64,000 nucleotides of DNA. It comes from Mesorhabditis belari. Lineage: Eukaryota; Nematoda; Chromadorea; Rhabditida; Rhabditidae. The position numbers and the translations under genes are program-made. The notes under the pieces were generated by a model. It saw nothing but the letters and a program-made list of their open reading frames with translations. It did not search any database and was not told where the DNA came from. The stretch is taken from the NCBI GenBank assembly GCA_958450365.1, contig CAUEEP010000725.1, positions 1,884,501 through 1,948,500 on the forward strand, given 5' to 3'. Shown one piece after another: positions 35,732-46,464 of this stretch; the stretch's first letter is position 1, and every line of letters begins with the position of its first letter.

Positions 35732-36215
35732 TATAAGTAAAAAGCTAATCTTTTGGTGTTTTTTTTAAAGAACTGACCCCTTTCTTCTCCTTGTTCGTCT
35801 CTTTGTCCCTCACAGCGTTCAACCATTTGTGTTCCATTCTAAAATTTTACATTTAACCATACCTGATATTCATGTTATTCATGTCAATTCAAAGAGATTT
35901 CAATTTTTACGCTAAATTATAAGTTCAGACTCTTAATGAAGTGTTCTTAACAAGTGAAAATCCTCACCGAACAGTGTTTGCCCAAAGGGAGATCTTTTTT
36001 CCTTGCTTTGATGAAGTTTTCAAATCAGAAAAGAATGGGTATTTGTTGATGTAAGAGATCTAGATTCATCAATTAATGATTTTTCGAAAAATTTACTCTT
36101 GTTTTTCCGATGTTATTGATTGAATTCGAATGAACAACATCGTAAGGCTTTTCGTGCTGAAATTCGTTACTCTTGATCAGGTTTTGAATTATGGATCAAG
36201 CCAATTACCTAACTA
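35732..36215. other. No gene recognised
   Basis: AT-rich sequence between the foldback and mariner copy C. Confidence 0.4.
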
Positions 36216-36753
36216 TTTGGTTGGTGAATTGAAATCTGCCGGCTATTGTCATATGTGGCCGTTTGAGCACTTTCTTCAAAAGAAACCCATTTTGGTGTCA
36301 ATGGAAAAGTTGTAGAGAATCAAAAATCAAGCTTATATCCAAATTTTCAGAACGATTCAAAACCTGGTTTTCCAGAAATGCCCAAATTTACACAAAAGAG
36401 ATGCCAAATTTTCACAAACTTGCATTTTAAGCGAAACTACTAAGTGTATCTTTTTGGAAATTTGGCTATAAGCCTAATTTTTGATTCTCTACAACTCTTC
36501 TATTGACACCAAAATGGGTTTCTTTTGAAGAAAGTGCTCAAACTGGGACATCTCCAGTCCTCCATTTTTGAGTCTCGCACTTGTCTCACACACAAACCAA
36601 AATCCTACTACGAAAGAGAAATCCGCAAATTGCCTGTAAAATGGGCAGAAGTCGTCAATAATAATGGAAATTATTTGGAATGAGTTCATGGTTTTATGTT
36701 GAATCAATTGTAGTTCAAAGTTGAAAGTCCCGCAGTTTTCAATTCACCCACAA
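36216..36753 (+). mobile_element. Mariner-like element, copy C, deleted
   Basis: Keeps both ends and the 5' palindrome, then jumps to the transposase C-terminus (VKWAEVVNNNGNYLE region). The catalytic core is gone. Confidence 0.8.
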
Positions 36754-36790
36754 TAGCAATAAGCCTTATAATAATCATAAGCAATACTTC

Positions 36791-39700
36791 TTATTGAGTA
36801 CAAATGGATTCAACAATGAGTGATACCTTGCATTGCTTAAAAATATGCGTGGTTGCTTGCGGATCGTTGTTGACGGTCGAACTCGTCAATGGAACCGAAC
36901 CAATCACAATCGGCCAACAAATTTGTAAATTGTCGACACCTGAAGTGTTTGGAAGTTAAAACCGGAGCTTTATGTTCAACTCTCACCTACACATTTCACC
37001 TGAAAACATAAAGAATATGAGATCGAAAGTGGGCGAGATGGGCTGAGTTGTGAGAGGTTGAGAGAGAGTTGAGACGGACGGGAACGGAGATTTCCTGGGG
37101 AAAGTCGTTTTGAATTGTGTTTTGACTGTAGTCTGTGCTCCAGAATAAACATTCAAGCAAAAGTACCCACAAAAAAGCTAGTTATATACAAGATAGCTAG
37201 TTCGGAAATTTGTTTAATTCTCATTTACCCAATCCCACTCACCAATTGAGATTCTCCTTTTCGAGACTCGATTCGCGATTGAGTGCTCGTCTTGTGGTGT
37301 GCTGAAACAAAATATTTAGCTCATGATTGACGATTTCTGTAGCTTTTCAACAACAACTCAATATAACTCATGCAAAAAACCTTCTGCTTCAGCAGTAAGA
37401 AAGGCCGACAAGATTTTCAGATTTAAGCTAGGAGCGTGCAGATCGCGATCGGGTATAACTTTGTCCAGAGATAATATTTTTGCTAACTTTTTATATCATT
37501 TTACAGAGAACATTTCAAGCTTTCAAATGATACCAAATAGAGCTTGATCAGATAATCAGGTCCAAGAAAATCAGAGCCAACTCTAAGCAAATGAGGCCTA
37601 TCCGACTCGGGTGTCGTGTCGCCTGGTTTGTATGGGAATGAACAATCCAGTCAAGCTCTGTTTTGTATCATTTGAAAGCTTGAAATGTTCTCTGTACAAT
37701 GATATAAAAAGTTAGCAAAAATATTATCACTGGACAAAGTTATAGGCCTTCAAAGCATGACGACTCGTTCAAAATATCCGGATTTTTCCAAAGTACTCGG
37801 ATTCCTTCAAAATACTCGGATTCTTTTTTTCAAAATACCCGGAAACCACGCAAGAACCCTAATTTTTCCTAGAATTCATCTCACCTCGGTGGCAACACAG
37901 GTATCGGCATTTTCTTGTCAATTTTTAGCGTGACAGTCGGATCGACGAAAAGAGCAAGACTTTCCTCAAAAACATCGACCACATCCGTCTCATCATTGTG
38001 CTAAAAACTGTGAATTGAAAGAGAAATTTGCAAATAAGCTCATCAAACGAGATTCCCCAACCTTATCAAATGGGCTTTCTTTGCAATGTGCTCTTTGTTG
38101 TATCACCGCCGAAACTTTCTCCACCCGTCGATCGCTTTTGTTCTCAATTCTGCCTAAAAGCTCCAAAAGTTATTCAATTCTTTGCTAGTCAAAACACGCG
38201 GAACGCACTAGCCTCGAAATGTCTCGATTGACCGAAGGTCCACTCAGTTGTTGTGCATCACTTAGCTCACCTCTTTCATCATATCACTGCTTCAAAGCCG
38301 CGGTCTTGTAACCAGATGCTTTGAGCTCGGATCAAACAGATATGAAAACGCATGATAGCTCCGTATAGCTCAATGATCCTTCCAGATTGCTAGCTCGAGT
38401 TAAAGACTAAGCCATGCTTATCTCAGTTCAGATATCTGGTTGATCCTCCCAAGTGGTCACCTCAGGCTGAAAGACGCAATTTCTGACTAAAAAATCACCA
38501 GTTATTGTCACAAATTCTCCGGAAACGAAAGCACTTCTTTCTAAGATGATCGCCAATCGAACCAATCCTCCAGTGCACGAAAAGAGACCAAATTTTTGAT
38601 GAACAATTTGATTTCTTTCCTAGAAAAGCTTTTTATTTGAAATTTTTCTGAAATTCTGTAAAACCTCAAAATATTGCTTCGGTAAAACGTTCAGATCGAC
38701 ATCTTCGATCATGGAAAACCCGCGGACTGCATGAATTGTTGTATCGGATCCATCTAAAATGACTTTTTGACTTTGAAGGATGACTTTCATGCAGAGACTT
38801 TTCCGACCATACAATGCTAAGTCAATGCCAAGCAATAGGTAATGGGTCTCGCGTAGGGTGTGTTCCTTGCAGACAACGCGTTTTCTAAAAAGCGCGCGCC
38901 AAGGATAAGCTACCGTAACCCTATGCTTTGCATCAGCAAACTTTTCAAAAAGCAAATGTACATTAAAATCTTGCGCTCCTTTTTTCTATTACTCTTTCCT
39001 TCACTCTATTACTCTTTCCCTAACTCTATTACTCTTCCTTTAACTCTATTACTCTTCCTTTAACTCTATTACTCTTCCCTTAACTCTATTACTCTTTCCC
39101 TAACTCTATTACTCTTCCCTTTAACTCTATTACTCTTCCCTTAACTCTATTACTCTTTCCCTAACTCTATTACTCTTCCTTTAACTCTATTACACTTCCC
39201 TTAACTCTATTACTCTTTCGCTAAAACTTAAAATTTTTTAAATGCTATGTAAAATTAAAGATAACATTTAAAAAGGGAAAAGTTAAGAAACACTATTAAA
39301 AAATGATATTATTTACGAATTTACCAGGCCTATTGTCTACATTTGCACTAGAACCATTCCAAAAGCAAATTCCACGCTCTAAAAAACCTAAATCCTTAAA
39401 TAAAACTATCCATTACTAGATTTTTAGAAAAGTTTGCAAATTTTATAGCTTTGCGCGACCTTTATAGCTTTGCTTAAAAAGCGCACCTTTTAGAAAACGC
39501 GTTGTCGGAAGTTTGTCGGATCAATTGTCTGACAAAAAAGTTGTCAATGAAAATTTGTCTGACAAATTGTCTGTCAACAAGGAGCACACTCTATTTCCAA
39601 GCAATGCCAAGTCCTGATCCGATTTTACTATGGTCTAATTTCATAGAAATCTTATTCTAAGTGCTCAATACTCCACACTCAAGACAAGCTATTTCTTGTT

Positions 39701-42687
39701 TGATATCCGATCTCAATTGTTTGTCACTCTTTTGAACTAAAAAATACACTCAAATAGCCGATCAACTCGAAATTTTGCATTCTCACTTGAGCAATTTTCA
39801 CACGAATTGATTGAATTGAATTGAATTGAATTGCAATTGACAATTGAATTGAATTGCAATTGAATTGAATTGCAATTGACAATTGAATTGAATTGCAATT
39901 GAATTGAATTGCAATTGACAATTGAATTGAATTGCAATTGACAATTGAATTGAATTGAATTGCAATTGAAATTGAATTGAATTGAATTGCAATTGACAAT
40001 TGCAATTGACAATTGAATTGAATTGCAATTGAATTGAATTGCAATGAAATTGAATTGAATGCAATGACAATGAATTGAATGCAATTGACAATTGAATTGA
40101 ATGCAATGAATGAATGCAATTGAATGTGCAACTGACAATGAATTGAATGCAATTGAATTGAATTGCAACTGACAATTGAATTGAATTGCATGACAATTGA
40201 ATGAATTGAATTGCAATTGAAATTGAATTGAATTGAATTGCAATTGACAATTGCAATTGACAATTGAATTGAATTGCAATTGAATTGAATTGCAATTGAA
40301 ATTGAATTGAATTGCAATTGACAATTGAATTGAATTGCAATTGACAATTGAATTGAATTGCAATTGAATTGAATTGCAATTGAATTGAATTGCAATTGAA
40401 TTGAATTGCAATTGAATTGAATTGCAATTGAAATTGAATTGAATTGACAATTGAATTGAATCGAATCGAATCGAATTGAATTGAATTGAATTGAATCGAA
40501 TTGAATCGAATTGAATTGAAATTGAATTGACAATTGAAAGAGACGATAAACAGAAAACAAAATTTCATCTAAACTCGGACGCAAACTTTCACATAAAAAA
40601 ATGAAACGGGCAAATGAAGAAAGGTTGTCTTATATAGACTTTAAACACAAGATATTCAGCTAACGTGCTGTAAAACAGCAATGATTTGGGTCGCGTAATA
40701 GAGTGAAAACGCACGGATTTCCTCAATTATTTTCCAATTTTCAGACTATCAGAATTTGGAAACTTTTTTAGGGCTATTACTCCGCTGTTTTCCTGTCTTT
40801 TCCTGTGAAGCAGAAACCTTTCCGGCCAACCAATGCCAAGTTCTTGTCTGACTTTACTATGGCCTGTTGTCGCCAATTCCAATTGACCTGGACTTAGCTG
40901 ATCTTATTGATTTGATTACAAACCTTTGCTCTTGCTTGGAACATCTCTGATTCTTGAAAAGACTAAGATTAACCTTTATTTTTGTAGACCAAAGTTGTCT
41001 TCAGATAATATCCAATCCTTCCCACTTTTGTTTCAACGGAAGTAGGTAAATCGGGTGGTAAAGTTTCCTGAATTTAAGTATTTATAAAGATACAGAAAAT
41101 AGAATTGTGGCTTACAATTTGTACAGTCGAATCTCTCTATAACGGAATGGAAGGGACGAATCTGTCGTTCTGTTATCGTATTTTCTCTAATAGTAGTGCA
41201 CCCCGGCGAGTTGATTTGGTGACTATTTTACGGTTTCCAAGCTTTTGCAAAAGCTCAACACTCAAATGGCCGACAAGATCTCATCGTCAGCTATATTTTC
41301 CGACCCCACATCGATAGGTTCTGATAAGCGGTTCTCGAGATCTCGAGGAATTTAGACGACGCCCAGGCGCTACTATTAGAGAGAATACAGTATCTTACAT
41401 TTGAATCTATTTATGCTTAAAAGCTTAAAAGATAATGACTAAATAATGGCACCAATGGGAAAAGTGAAGTTTTGGTGATAAATCTAACGAAAATCTGATG
41501 CCTAATCAAGCTTACAAGCGGTAAATTGAAAACCGTATTCTCTCTAATAGTAGTGCACCCCGGCGAGCCGAGTTGGTGACCATTTTACCGTTTCCAAGCT
41601 TTGCAGAAGCTAAACACTCAAATCCTCCACTAGATCTCATCGTCAGCTAAATTTTCTGACCCCACATCGATAGGTTCTGATAAGCGGCTTTCGAGATTTC
41701 GAACAATTTAGGCGACGCTCAGGGTGCACTACTACATATTAGAGAAAATACCGTATATAGAATGCCGTTTTATATATTGGGTTGGAGAGAATGAGTCGGC
41801 GCCGAAAATGAAAAAAATGTCTAAAACTTCTATTCGACTTCGTCAAATAATATGCGTTTGATATGAGTAGAATGGTTAACTAATTCTCTACAAAATCACA
41901 TTTAAAAGAAAATTCAAACAGCGCCTCCGCTCAAGAAAAAGCCATTTTTTCACAAAAACTACAAACTGTGATCTAGAAAAAACCATTGGTGGGATCTTCC
42001 TGCAAATTTGGCAACTTAAGTAATTGAATGTGCTCTATCTTTTTTATATAAACACCAAAGAAGGTTTATGTGAAAGAAACTGTTCAAATGATGAGTCGGA
42101 CTCTTTGCCATTTTAACCAGCTGCGTTTGGAAGTTCATAAACTCCACGAAAGAAAAGCTTTGTGGAATCTCTCAAAAGTGATTTTGTAGAGAAATAGTGG
42201 ATCCTTTTGATGAAACCAAACGTATGTTTAAAGAAGGCTTTATGTGTGCAAAAAGTCCCTTTAAAGTTTGGCGCCGACTCATTCTCCCCAACCCAATAGC
42301 TTTATATAGTCGGCCGGGACTAAAATTCCATTCCGTTATATGGAGCTTTCCGGTATATAGAGTTCCTTTATAGAGAGAGTCGACTGTAATTTTTTTTACG
42401 AAACATTCTAGACAAATTCGGATAGAAAAGGATACCTGAAAGGGGATTTCCTTTTTCCCATCATAGTAGGTGACCGGTCCAGATAGGAGATTTCTCTCTT
42501 TTTTCAGAAAATAATTCTCTTCCTTGATTGACTAAAATTTTAGAGCTTTGAGTTTTCGAGTTTTTTTTCGAAGCTGTCCTACTCTTTGTTTCCCTTTGAA
42601 TCGAGTATATCCAGCTATTTGCAATTTGACTGAAACAACATCGAGTTGCGTTGAGGGTGGACATTTCATTGAGAGTTTTCCATGAAT
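36791..42687 (-). CDS. Alpha-arrestin (arrestin domain-containing protein), 5' end missing
   Basis: Exons 42583-42687, 42436-42531, 40974-41067, 38665-38816, 38461-38620, 37885-38000, 37243-37301, and a last exon 36827-36939 that may read on to a stop at 36791. Arrestin_N features: IHGKLSMKC, VKLQIAGYTRF, FQETLPPDLPTSVE, GYYLKTTL, then DLNVLPKQYFE. Arrestin_C features: GGLVRLAIILERSAFVSGE and, near the end, WPIVIGSVPL. Alpha-arrestins are cytoplasmic adaptors that link membrane proteins to ubiquitin ligases and endocytosis. All junctions close in phase except 38665/38620, where the next frame is off by one base; a run of five T near 38580 is a candidate frameshift. Introns hold a hAT-like element, a 730-bp AT repeat and a nested pogo-like element. 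The first exon was not found. Confidence 0.8.
36987..36999 (-). other. Possible 13-nt microexon in the arrestin gene
   Basis: GTGAAATGTGTAG is flanked by a TTTTCAG acceptor and a GTGAGAG donor. Including it changes the frame and replaces the conserved WPIVIGSVPL end by a different C-terminus. Skipping it gives the family-typical end, so it is at best alternative. Confidence 0.3.
38854..39593. mobile_element. hAT-like MITE, copy 1
   Basis: Ends TAGGGTGTGTTCCTTGC and the complement of TAGAGTGTGCTCCTTG, as in the copy at 54569-55299. It carries an array of AACTCTATTACTCTTCC units (38996-39221). No matching 8-bp duplication is visible at this site. It lies 38 bp upstream of arrestin exon 38665-38816. 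Confidence 0.75.
39803..40530. repeat. AATTGAATTGCAATTG-type satellite in an arrestin intron
   Basis: About 730 bp of interleaved GAATTGAATTGCAATTGACA units, largely palindromic. It leaves three overlapping open frames of over 200 codons on the minus strand, all repeat artefacts. Confidence 0.95.
40800..40870 (-). pseudogene. Decayed partial copy of arrestin exon 38665-38816
   Basis: Minus strand CTTGGCATTGGTTGGCCGGAAAGGTTTCTGC resembles CTTGGCATTGACTTAG followed by GGTCGGAAAAGTCTCTGC at the 5' edge of exon 38665-38816. A further piece is at 39600-39640. The copy sits in the intron. Confidence 0.45.
41123..42386. mobile_element. Pogo/Tigger-like element with nested MITEs, in an arrestin intron
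   Basis: Outer ends ACAGTCGAATCTCTCTATAACG and the complement of GAGAGAGTCGACTGT, TA-flanked, typical of pogo/Tigger ends. Inside are two small MITEs with TTCTCTAATAGTAGTGCACC ends (41177-41392, 41532-41757) and a palindromic MITE (41776-42297). No transposase frame remains. Confidence 0.65.
41776..42297. mobile_element. Palindromic MITE, TTGGGTTGGAGAGAATG family
   Basis: Inverted ends TTGGGTTGGAGAGAATGAGTC and the matching GACTCATTCTCCCCAACCCAA. Mariner-type TA flank. No coding capacity. Nested inside the pogo-like element. Confidence 0.8.
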
Positions 42688-43052
42688 CTTAAGTTTTTGT
42701 TTTTAAGATTTGAGTTAACTTTTTTACCACTTCACCCCAAGAATAGCATGGATCTGCTTTAGAAAATTCAATAGTGAATTCGGAGATGAGTGACTCGGTT
42801 GAAGAGGTCTAAAGAAGAAGGGATTGATTGGGGGAAATCTTGAAAAGTTTCGTTTTTTTGTTGTTGTAACTGTAAAGCTTGTCCACCCATCCTATAGATG
42901 GATGGGAAATTGTTCACCCATCCTATAGGGAAATTGGATAGATCTTGCGACACAAGCAGACTATTGTAGCATACAAGCAGACTATTGTAGCATAACTAAT
43001 TGTAACTACATATTCAGTAGCTTATTTTCCTTTTTTTTCTAGTCTTAATTTG
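42688..43052. other. No exon placed
   Basis: The missing first exon of the arrestin gene should lie here or further right. CACCCATCCTATAG occurs twice (42885, 42916). No exon with the right phase was found. Confidence 0.35.
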
Positions 43053-43577
43053 TTATTCCGATATTTTAGGCAAAGCAACATCCGGATCAACAAAATCCCC
43101 TTGCGAGCGCATTGAAGTAAAAGCTGGACACGGAGTAAAAGCTGGACACGGAGTAAAAGCTGGACACGGAGCAAAAGCTGGACACGGAGCAAAAGCTGGA
43201 CACGGAGTAAAAGCTGGACACGGAGTAAAAGCTGGACACGGAGTAAAAGCTGGACACGGAGCAAAAGCTGGACACGGAGTAAAAGCTGGACACGGAGCCA
43301 AGGCTGGACACGGAGTAAAAGCTGGACACGGAGCAAAAGCTGGACACGGAGTAAAAGCTGGACATGGAGCCGGGAAGCCCACTAGTTTTGTTTGTTGTTG
43401 AATTCGATGAATTGTTTGAATTTCAAGTTTTGAATTGATTAAAAATCATGTTTGATGATAGAATTTTGTTTAGAATTTTGTTGAGAATGTTTAGAATTAG
43501 AATTGTTCAGCTTTGGAATGCATAGATGCTTTGGAAACTCACCGACGGAGTGTTTAGCATCTTTATTCAATGAATCG
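43053..43577 (-). CDS. Cys/Pro hexapeptide-repeat protein, 5' end missing
   Basis: Exons 43543-43577 and 43053-43381 join in phase (TCG/GTGAGT donor, ACTAG acceptor). After SVVGFPAP the protein consists of about fourteen copies of PCPAFT or PCPAFA, then [19 protein letters not shown] and a stop. The array is an 18-bp minisatellite, so every frame is open; I chose this frame because the non-repeat tail on one side and the upstream exon on the other both fit it. No family recognised; a structural or secreted protein is possible. Part of the upstream region (43549-43660) resembles 51955-52060. Confidence 0.45.
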
Positions 43578-43859
43578 CTTAAAATAAAGGTGAGAAGAGA
43601 AAGCAGTCAGCAGAGAAAGCAGCAAAAATAATACTCCGAATCTTAAATGTAATGCCGGATTGCGTTGAGGAAGTTCGAGGACCAATTTTTGTCGGATGAA
43701 AGGTGGAAAAGAAAGGGGAAAGGTGACAAGAAGGAGGAAAATGGTGAAAGGGGAAAGGAACCAAAAAAAAGCGAAATTACATCCGCTATTATATCTCGTC
43801 TGAACCACATAAACCTTTTTTTACATATAGACATAAGTTGGTATACAAAGAAATGAAAA

Positions 43860-44090
43860 GAGTTTTCAAAAGAAGATAGACATGGGGAAATTCCAGCCCG
43901 AACCTAATTCCACCTTCGTTTCCTCGTCCGTTTCTTGGCAGATTGCTCTAAGATTTTGTCTACAAGTTGAAAAGATCGATTTTTAACTGTAGACAAAATT
44001 TCAGAGCAATCGACCAAGAATCGGCCAAGAAAACGAAGGTGGAATCAGCTTCGGCTGGAATTTCCCCATGTCTAAAAGGAATTGAATTGC
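43860..44090. repeat. Palindromic repeat, copy 1
   Basis: Arms built around GACATGGGGAAATTCCAGCC and TTTTGTCTACAAG, the complement following 44000-44085. Related copies at 44466-44690 and 53022-53215. Confidence 0.65.
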
Positions 44091-44279
44091 AAAATAGATC
44101 CCTAGTGAATCGAAAAAGTCTCAAAACTATTGCTTGTTTGGAAATCTTTAAATCTTTCTGATTTGCAAATTTACAATCTCTTATAGCTATAAAGAACATC
44201 GAGGTGAATCGAATTTGCTTCAATTTTGAGTCTGCAAATTTTCTAGAGAACAGAAGATTAAAAACTTTAAGTACTTTTA

Positions 44280-44470
44280 GTGTTTCCTATTATTCCTAAC
44301 ATTCAAATTGGTTATTCGCAAAACAATTCATTTGAGAACGCTCTACAAACGTTCAGTGCGTCCTAACATTCAAATTGGTTATTGGCAAAAGTTTTGCATT
44401 CTCTTTCTTTTCCGTTTTCTCCTTTCGATCCCTCCAATGATGCAAGTTTTGATAAACCGTCGAGTAAAGA
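44280..44470 (-). pseudogene. Partial copy of a kinase-tail-like segment
   Basis: Shares ATTCAAATTGGTTATTGGC and the following 90 bp with 45885-45990 and 52920-53010. The minus strand reads GGIERRKRKRKRM. Only the tail end is present. Confidence 0.35.
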
Positions 44471-44690
44471 GTTTTCAAAAGAAACTAGACATGGGAAAAT
44501 TCCAACCTAATTCCACCTTCGTTTCCTCATCCGTTTCTTGGCAGATTGCTCTGAAATTTTGTCTACAAGTTGAAAATGTCTAACTGTAGACAAAATTTCA
44601 GAGCAATCGACCAAGAAACGACCGAGAAAACGAAGGTGGAATGTTCGGATTGGAATTTTCCCATGTCTAAAAGAAATTGAATTGTAAAAT
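44466..44690. repeat. Palindromic repeat, copy 2
   Basis: Same design as 43860-44090, with GACATGGGAAAATTCCAACC arms. Confidence 0.6.
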
Positions 44691-44784
44691 AGATCCCTAG
44701 TGAATCGAAAAACTCTCAAAACTATTGCTTGTTTGGAAATCTTTAAACTTTACCTTTCTTAAACCTTTCTGATTTGCAAATTTA

Positions 44785-45087
44785 TTGGGTTGATGGAAAA
44801 GTCCTTTCCGATTTTTTGGGAGAGTATCTTAAATTTGTCGAATTTTGACGTTTTATAGCTCATCCTAAAGCTGAATTCAAGACGGATCGATTGGTAAAAA
44901 CCGTTTTGAGATATCTCTTTTCTAAAAGTTTTTACAGCTATTTTAGTAAAGGGCGGCAGAGCCAAAAAATGGATGTTTTCACGTTTCGTTAGTTTTCCGT
45001 GCAGAAACCTAGGCAATAAAACGTCAAAATTGGACAAATTTAAGGTACTCTCCCAAAAAGTCGGAAAGGACTTTTCCATCAACCCAA
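44785..45087. mobile_element. Palindromic MITE, TTGGGTTGATGG family
   Basis: Inverted ends TTGGGTTGATGGAAAAGTCC and the matching right end, TA-flanked. About 300 bp, non-coding. Confidence 0.8.
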
Positions 45088-45089
45088 TA

Positions 45090-45493
45090 CAATCTCTTAT
45101 AGGTATAAAGAACCTTGGGACGACTCAAATTTGCTTCAATTTTAAATCTGGAAATTTTCTATAGAACGGGAGATTAAATCCTTGAGAGAGCGACAAAAAA
45201 GGAGATTTAAACGGGCTCACGAGCAGCAGCTCTTTCTCGAATTCTTTCGCAGAAATTTCTCGATCGCCACCTTTTTCTCCTTTTTGACGCTTTTTTGGAT
45301 GATCTTTACCTTAAAAGGCACAAAATCAAAAAGTTTACCTTGATTTTACGAACAAATACCTTTTTATAAAGTTGTTTTAGGATTCCAGCTGTGAAACCAA
45401 AGGGACAAGAGCTTAATAGACAATAACTGAATCGTTTTTTCTTTCTTAAAACTCCATAAGTTTGATCCAATCTACAAGAATGGAATCAAGAAT
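45090..45493. other. No gene recognised
   Basis: AT-rich sequence without a recognised exon. Confidence 0.4.
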
Positions 45494-45599
45494 CTACAAG
45501 AATGTTCCGCGTGCCCAGTCGGCTCGAAACGTGTCTCCGCCAAGAATTGTGATTGTGCCAAGAATTGATTTAAGCATTTCAATCGGTTTCCATTTAATC

Positions 45600-46050
45600 A
45601 ATAAAAGCTTTTTATCAATTGAATTCATTTGAGGTTTTCCATTCTCTTTCTTCTCCGTTTTCTCCTTTCGATCCCTCCAACGATGCAAGTTTTGATAAGC
45701 GGCCGACCAGGATCTCTTTCGATGTCCATTTTCATCGGCGAACGTCTTTGCTGGTCGACTACACACTTCCACATCATCGCTATCACATCTGGATCTTCTT
45801 TCGAATCGAGTTGCTTTTTTAGGCTTTAGAAAGCCATTAGAAAATTGGATTACAGTAATTTCAATGTTTTCTATTATTCCTAACATTCAAATTGGTTATT
45901 GGCAAAGGTTTTCAATTCTCTTTCTTTTCCGTTTTCTCCTTTCGATCCCTCCTGAGATGCAAGTTTTGATAAGCGGCCGACCAGGATCTCTTTCGATGTT
46001 CATTTTCGTCGCCGAACGTCTTTGCTGGTCCAGAACCTCAGCGATTTCTT
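45600..46050 (-). pseudogene. Two partial copies of a kinase-tail-like segment
   Basis: Minus strand of 45640-45790 contains KEDPDVIAMMWKCVV, which resembles the end of a kinase C-lobe, followed by DIERDPGRPLIKTC and a basic tail. 45885-46050 repeats the tail with EIAEVLDQQRRS in front. Two other frames are open as well, so the reading is uncertain. Further copies lie at 52850-53060 and 53440-53840. Confidence 0.35.
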
Positions 46051-46464
46051 AAAAACGAAAAAGAAAGGACGATGCGGCGCTCCAATTGACTACCTCCAAA
46101 TGGCGACGTCAATCGGAATGAAACGTCCAGTGCTTTGGAATACGATTCTGACAATTCTGACAATATTTCGTTGCTTTTTACAGTTGTAGTTTTTTTTGAA
46201 GAAACTCACAAGCTATTAGTTTCTAAAGACAAACAACGCGCGCAGTTTGGCTCTCTATCAAATCTCTCACATCTCTTTCAAATCTCGATCATAAATAAAA
46301 CAAACCTCTCTCTGATCAGCTCAAAGTTTGCCCATTTCAAGGTTTTCTTTTCATGGGAAAAGGCAATAAATGAAAGAATTCTTAAAACAATTACTTTTCT
46401 TCTTTCCTTTTCAAATATTGTAGACAGTTCTCATTTTCTAGAAAGATTTAGAAGTGTCTCTCAA

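Noticed and set aside
39724..40584. Three overlapping frames of 237-286 codons on the minus strand
   Set aside because: Pure AATTGAATTGCAATTG repeat translated in three frames; no non-repeat coding sequence.
46030..46100. Plus-strand tyrosine-kinase hinge-like reading (NLSDFLKTKK)
   Set aside because: The similarity fades after a few residues and the opposite strand of the same repeat gives a kinase-like reading in other copies; one of the two must be chance.
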